Source: Conidiobolus incongruus B7586
Taxonomy: Eukaryota; Entomophthoromycota; Entomophthoromycetes; Entomophthorales; Conidiobolaceae
DNA: 18,261 bases
Direction of reading: 5' to 3'
NCBI GenBank assembly: GCA_000697335.1
Contig: JNEM01011403.1
Span: 1-18,261 of the forward strand
Made by a program: the position numbers and the translations under genes. The notes beneath the pieces were generated by a model, which had not been told where the DNA came from, did not search any database, and was given only the letters and a program-made list of their open reading frames with translations. Each line of letters opens with the position of its first letter. The stretch's first letter is position 1. This document shows positions 17,080 to 18,261 of the stretch, piece after piece.

Positions 17080-17997
17080 ATGATCAAAGACTTAAACGGT
17101 GGCGTAGCAATTGCTCCAACTCCATCTGAGCTCAAGGGTTCTGCAACTAAAAAAAGTGCATCAGCATCTGAAGCACCTAGGCCTTTCGAATGCCCCTTTT
17201 GCCCCAAGCGCTTCTATAGATTGGAGCATCAAACCAGACACATCCGCACGCACACTGGAGAAAAGCCACATCCTTGCCAGTTCCCAGGGTGCCATAAGCG
17301 CTTTTCTCGTTCGGATGAATTGACAAGACACTCTCGCATTCATACTAAAGACCCTAGCAAAAATAAAAAATCGACACGCTCTAACGGTGTCTCATTCAAA
17401 GAAGTGAGTATTGATGCTGCTCCATCTAAAGGATCACCCACCAAGCATGTATGTCCAGTATCTACATGCGTCAAATCATTTAACCATCTGGGCCACTTGC
17501 AGAGACATCTTCGTCAGCACGGGATTCAGATCTCACCAACATCTAAACCAACCCTTGATCCTTCCCCCTCCTTACTCCCTCTTCCATCCCCCCTCGAACC
17601 ACCTGTGACTTCTAAGATCAGTCCCAAGCAGCCATCCCCATTGCCTTCTCCCCTCTTCTTCCCACATCATCACCCTCATCACCAGTACCTTCCTAGTCCC
17701 ATCCTGCCACCCCCTTCCATCTCGCCTTTCCTCAGGCCCCTATCCAATCTCACGCTAGATGATCGCAACTCTTCATCACCACAGCCACTTCCAGCACTCT
17801 CACCCCCAATGCTTAATGCGCCTAGCATCACGCCAAGTCACCGACAATCCTTTGATAGTGGGGATCTAAGACCTCACCGCGTGTCAGACATTCTCAACCC
17901 CTCAGGAAGTTTCACAACGAATCATTCAACATCGCTTCCGCCCATTTCAATGATCACTAACTTCCTACCCAAATCATTCCGAAGACATTCCGACTAA
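17080..17997 (+). CDS. Mig1/CreA-like C2H2 zinc-finger repressor with a third finger
   Basis: A single-exon, 305-residue gene. An in-frame TAG at 17062-17064 makes this the first ATG. Finger 1 (C38, C41, H54, H58) has helix RLEHQTR. Finger 2 (C66, C71, H84, H88) has helix RSDELTR. They are joined by TGEKP. These pairings are those of Mig1/CreA, the glucose (carbon catabolite) repressors that bind GC-boxes of the SYGGRG type. A third finger (C125, C130, H143, H147; helix NHLGHLQRH) follows after about 36 residues and is not part of the standard two-finger layout. A basic patch KNKKSTR (94-100) may help nuclear entry. Residues 150-250 are rich in Pro, Ser and Leu, with a His cluster near 196-201. 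Residues 217-226, [10 protein letters not shown], fit both a Snf1/AMPK site (Ser222) and a leucine-rich export motif. The C-terminal HRVSDILNP and LPPIS pieces may be repressor motifs; this is unproven. The finger pair makes the family secure. Confidence 0.92.
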   Translation: MIKDLNGGVAIAPTPSELKGSATKKSASASEAPRPFECPFCPKRFYRLEHQTRHIRTHTGEKPHPCQFPGCHKRFSRSDELTRHSRIHTKDPSKNKKSTRSNGVSFKEVSIDAAPSKGSPTKHVCPVSTCVKSFNHLGHLQRHLRQHGIQISPTSKPTLDPSPSLLPLPSPLEPPVTSKISPKQPSPLPSPLFFPHHHPHHQYLPSPILPPPSISPFLRPLSNLTLDDRNSSSPQPLPALSPPMLNAPSITPSHRQSFDSGDLRPHRVSDILNPSGSFTTNHSTSLPPISMITNFLPKSFRRHSD

Positions 17998-18261
17998 TTT
18001 TTAAATATATGTATATATTTTTCTATTTTATTTAATTATTATTAATATTAAAAATAAATTAAAGTATGGATTGATTCCTTTTAATTTAAAATTAAATATA
18101 ATATAAATTTATTTATATAAAATAATTTATAAAATTTTAATTTAATAAATTAATAATTAAGATTTTTATTATGGTTTTTTTTTACTATAAGTAAATTATT
18201 TCTTAATAATATTCAAAACATTTTATATAAAAAATATTAAATTAATTTTAATATATTTAAT

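Noticed and set aside
17111-17608. Other-frame open stretches at 17111-17323, 17161-17343 (minus) and 17411-17608
   Set aside because: They overlap the zinc-finger gene, whose frame has clear C2H2 fingers. These are shadows.
17525-17640. Possible G-quadruplex on the template strand in the Pro/Ser-rich part of the zinc-finger gene
   Set aside because: Only three runs of three or more C lie close together. The C-richness is explained by Pro codons.
1-18261. tRNA, rRNA, spliceosomal RNA, CRISPR or autonomous transposon sequences
   Set aside because: No tRNA A/B box pair, conserved small nuclear RNA core, regularly spaced repeat or transposase/reverse-transcriptase motif was seen on either strand.

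Overview
The window looks like nuclear DNA of a fungus. Three of its genes are clearly fungal in type: a Ras1/Ras2-like GTPase, a plasma-membrane H+-ATPase of the Pma1 family, and a Mig1/CreA-like C2H2 repressor. Introns are short (about 45-175 nt, mostly 50-70) with GTA...AG ends. Intergenic DNA is extremely AT-rich and full of short A/T microsatellites, while exons and two promoter regions are much richer in G+C. This fits an AT-rich early-diverging fungus, for example an entomophthoralean such as Conidiobolus, but that placement is an inference and not proven by the sequence.

Layout. 1-2628: AT-rich DNA, a weak candidate for a decayed or mis-modelled multi-exon gene (1195-1570), then a G+C-richer, CCAAT-box-rich island in front of the Ras gene. 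2629-3571 (+): five-exon Ras gene. 5934-6441 (+): a four-exon gene for an unrecognised 109-residue protein, found only by splicing short exons together. 8980-11709 (-): intronless H+-ATPase. 12062-12353 (+): a two-exon candidate gene for a 61-residue single-span membrane protein, transcribed divergently from the H+-ATPase. 12354-16320: AT-rich DNA with one weak exon pair. 16321-17079: a G+C-richer upstream region with CCAAT boxes, an E-box palindrome, an 11-bp inverted repeat, two Mig1/CreA-type sites and a TATA box. 17080-17997 (+): single-exon Mig1/CreA-like repressor with an extra third finger. 17998-18261 is AT-rich 3' flank with no further gene visible.

How the genes may work together. 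In well-studied fungi Ras-cAMP signalling, glucose activation of the plasma-membrane H+-ATPase and Mig1/CreA repression all belong to the glucose response. Their closeness here may be chance. The repressor's upstream region has two copies of its own expected binding site, and the protein has a Snf1/AMPK-type site inside a leucine-rich export-like motif, so nutrient control of this gene can be read from the sequence.

No transposon with a coding region, tRNA, rRNA, CRISPR array or viral element was seen. The most novel items are the two small spliced genes (5934-6441 and 12062-12353), which open-reading-frame scans do not show. I found no sign of a wholly new multi-gene system.
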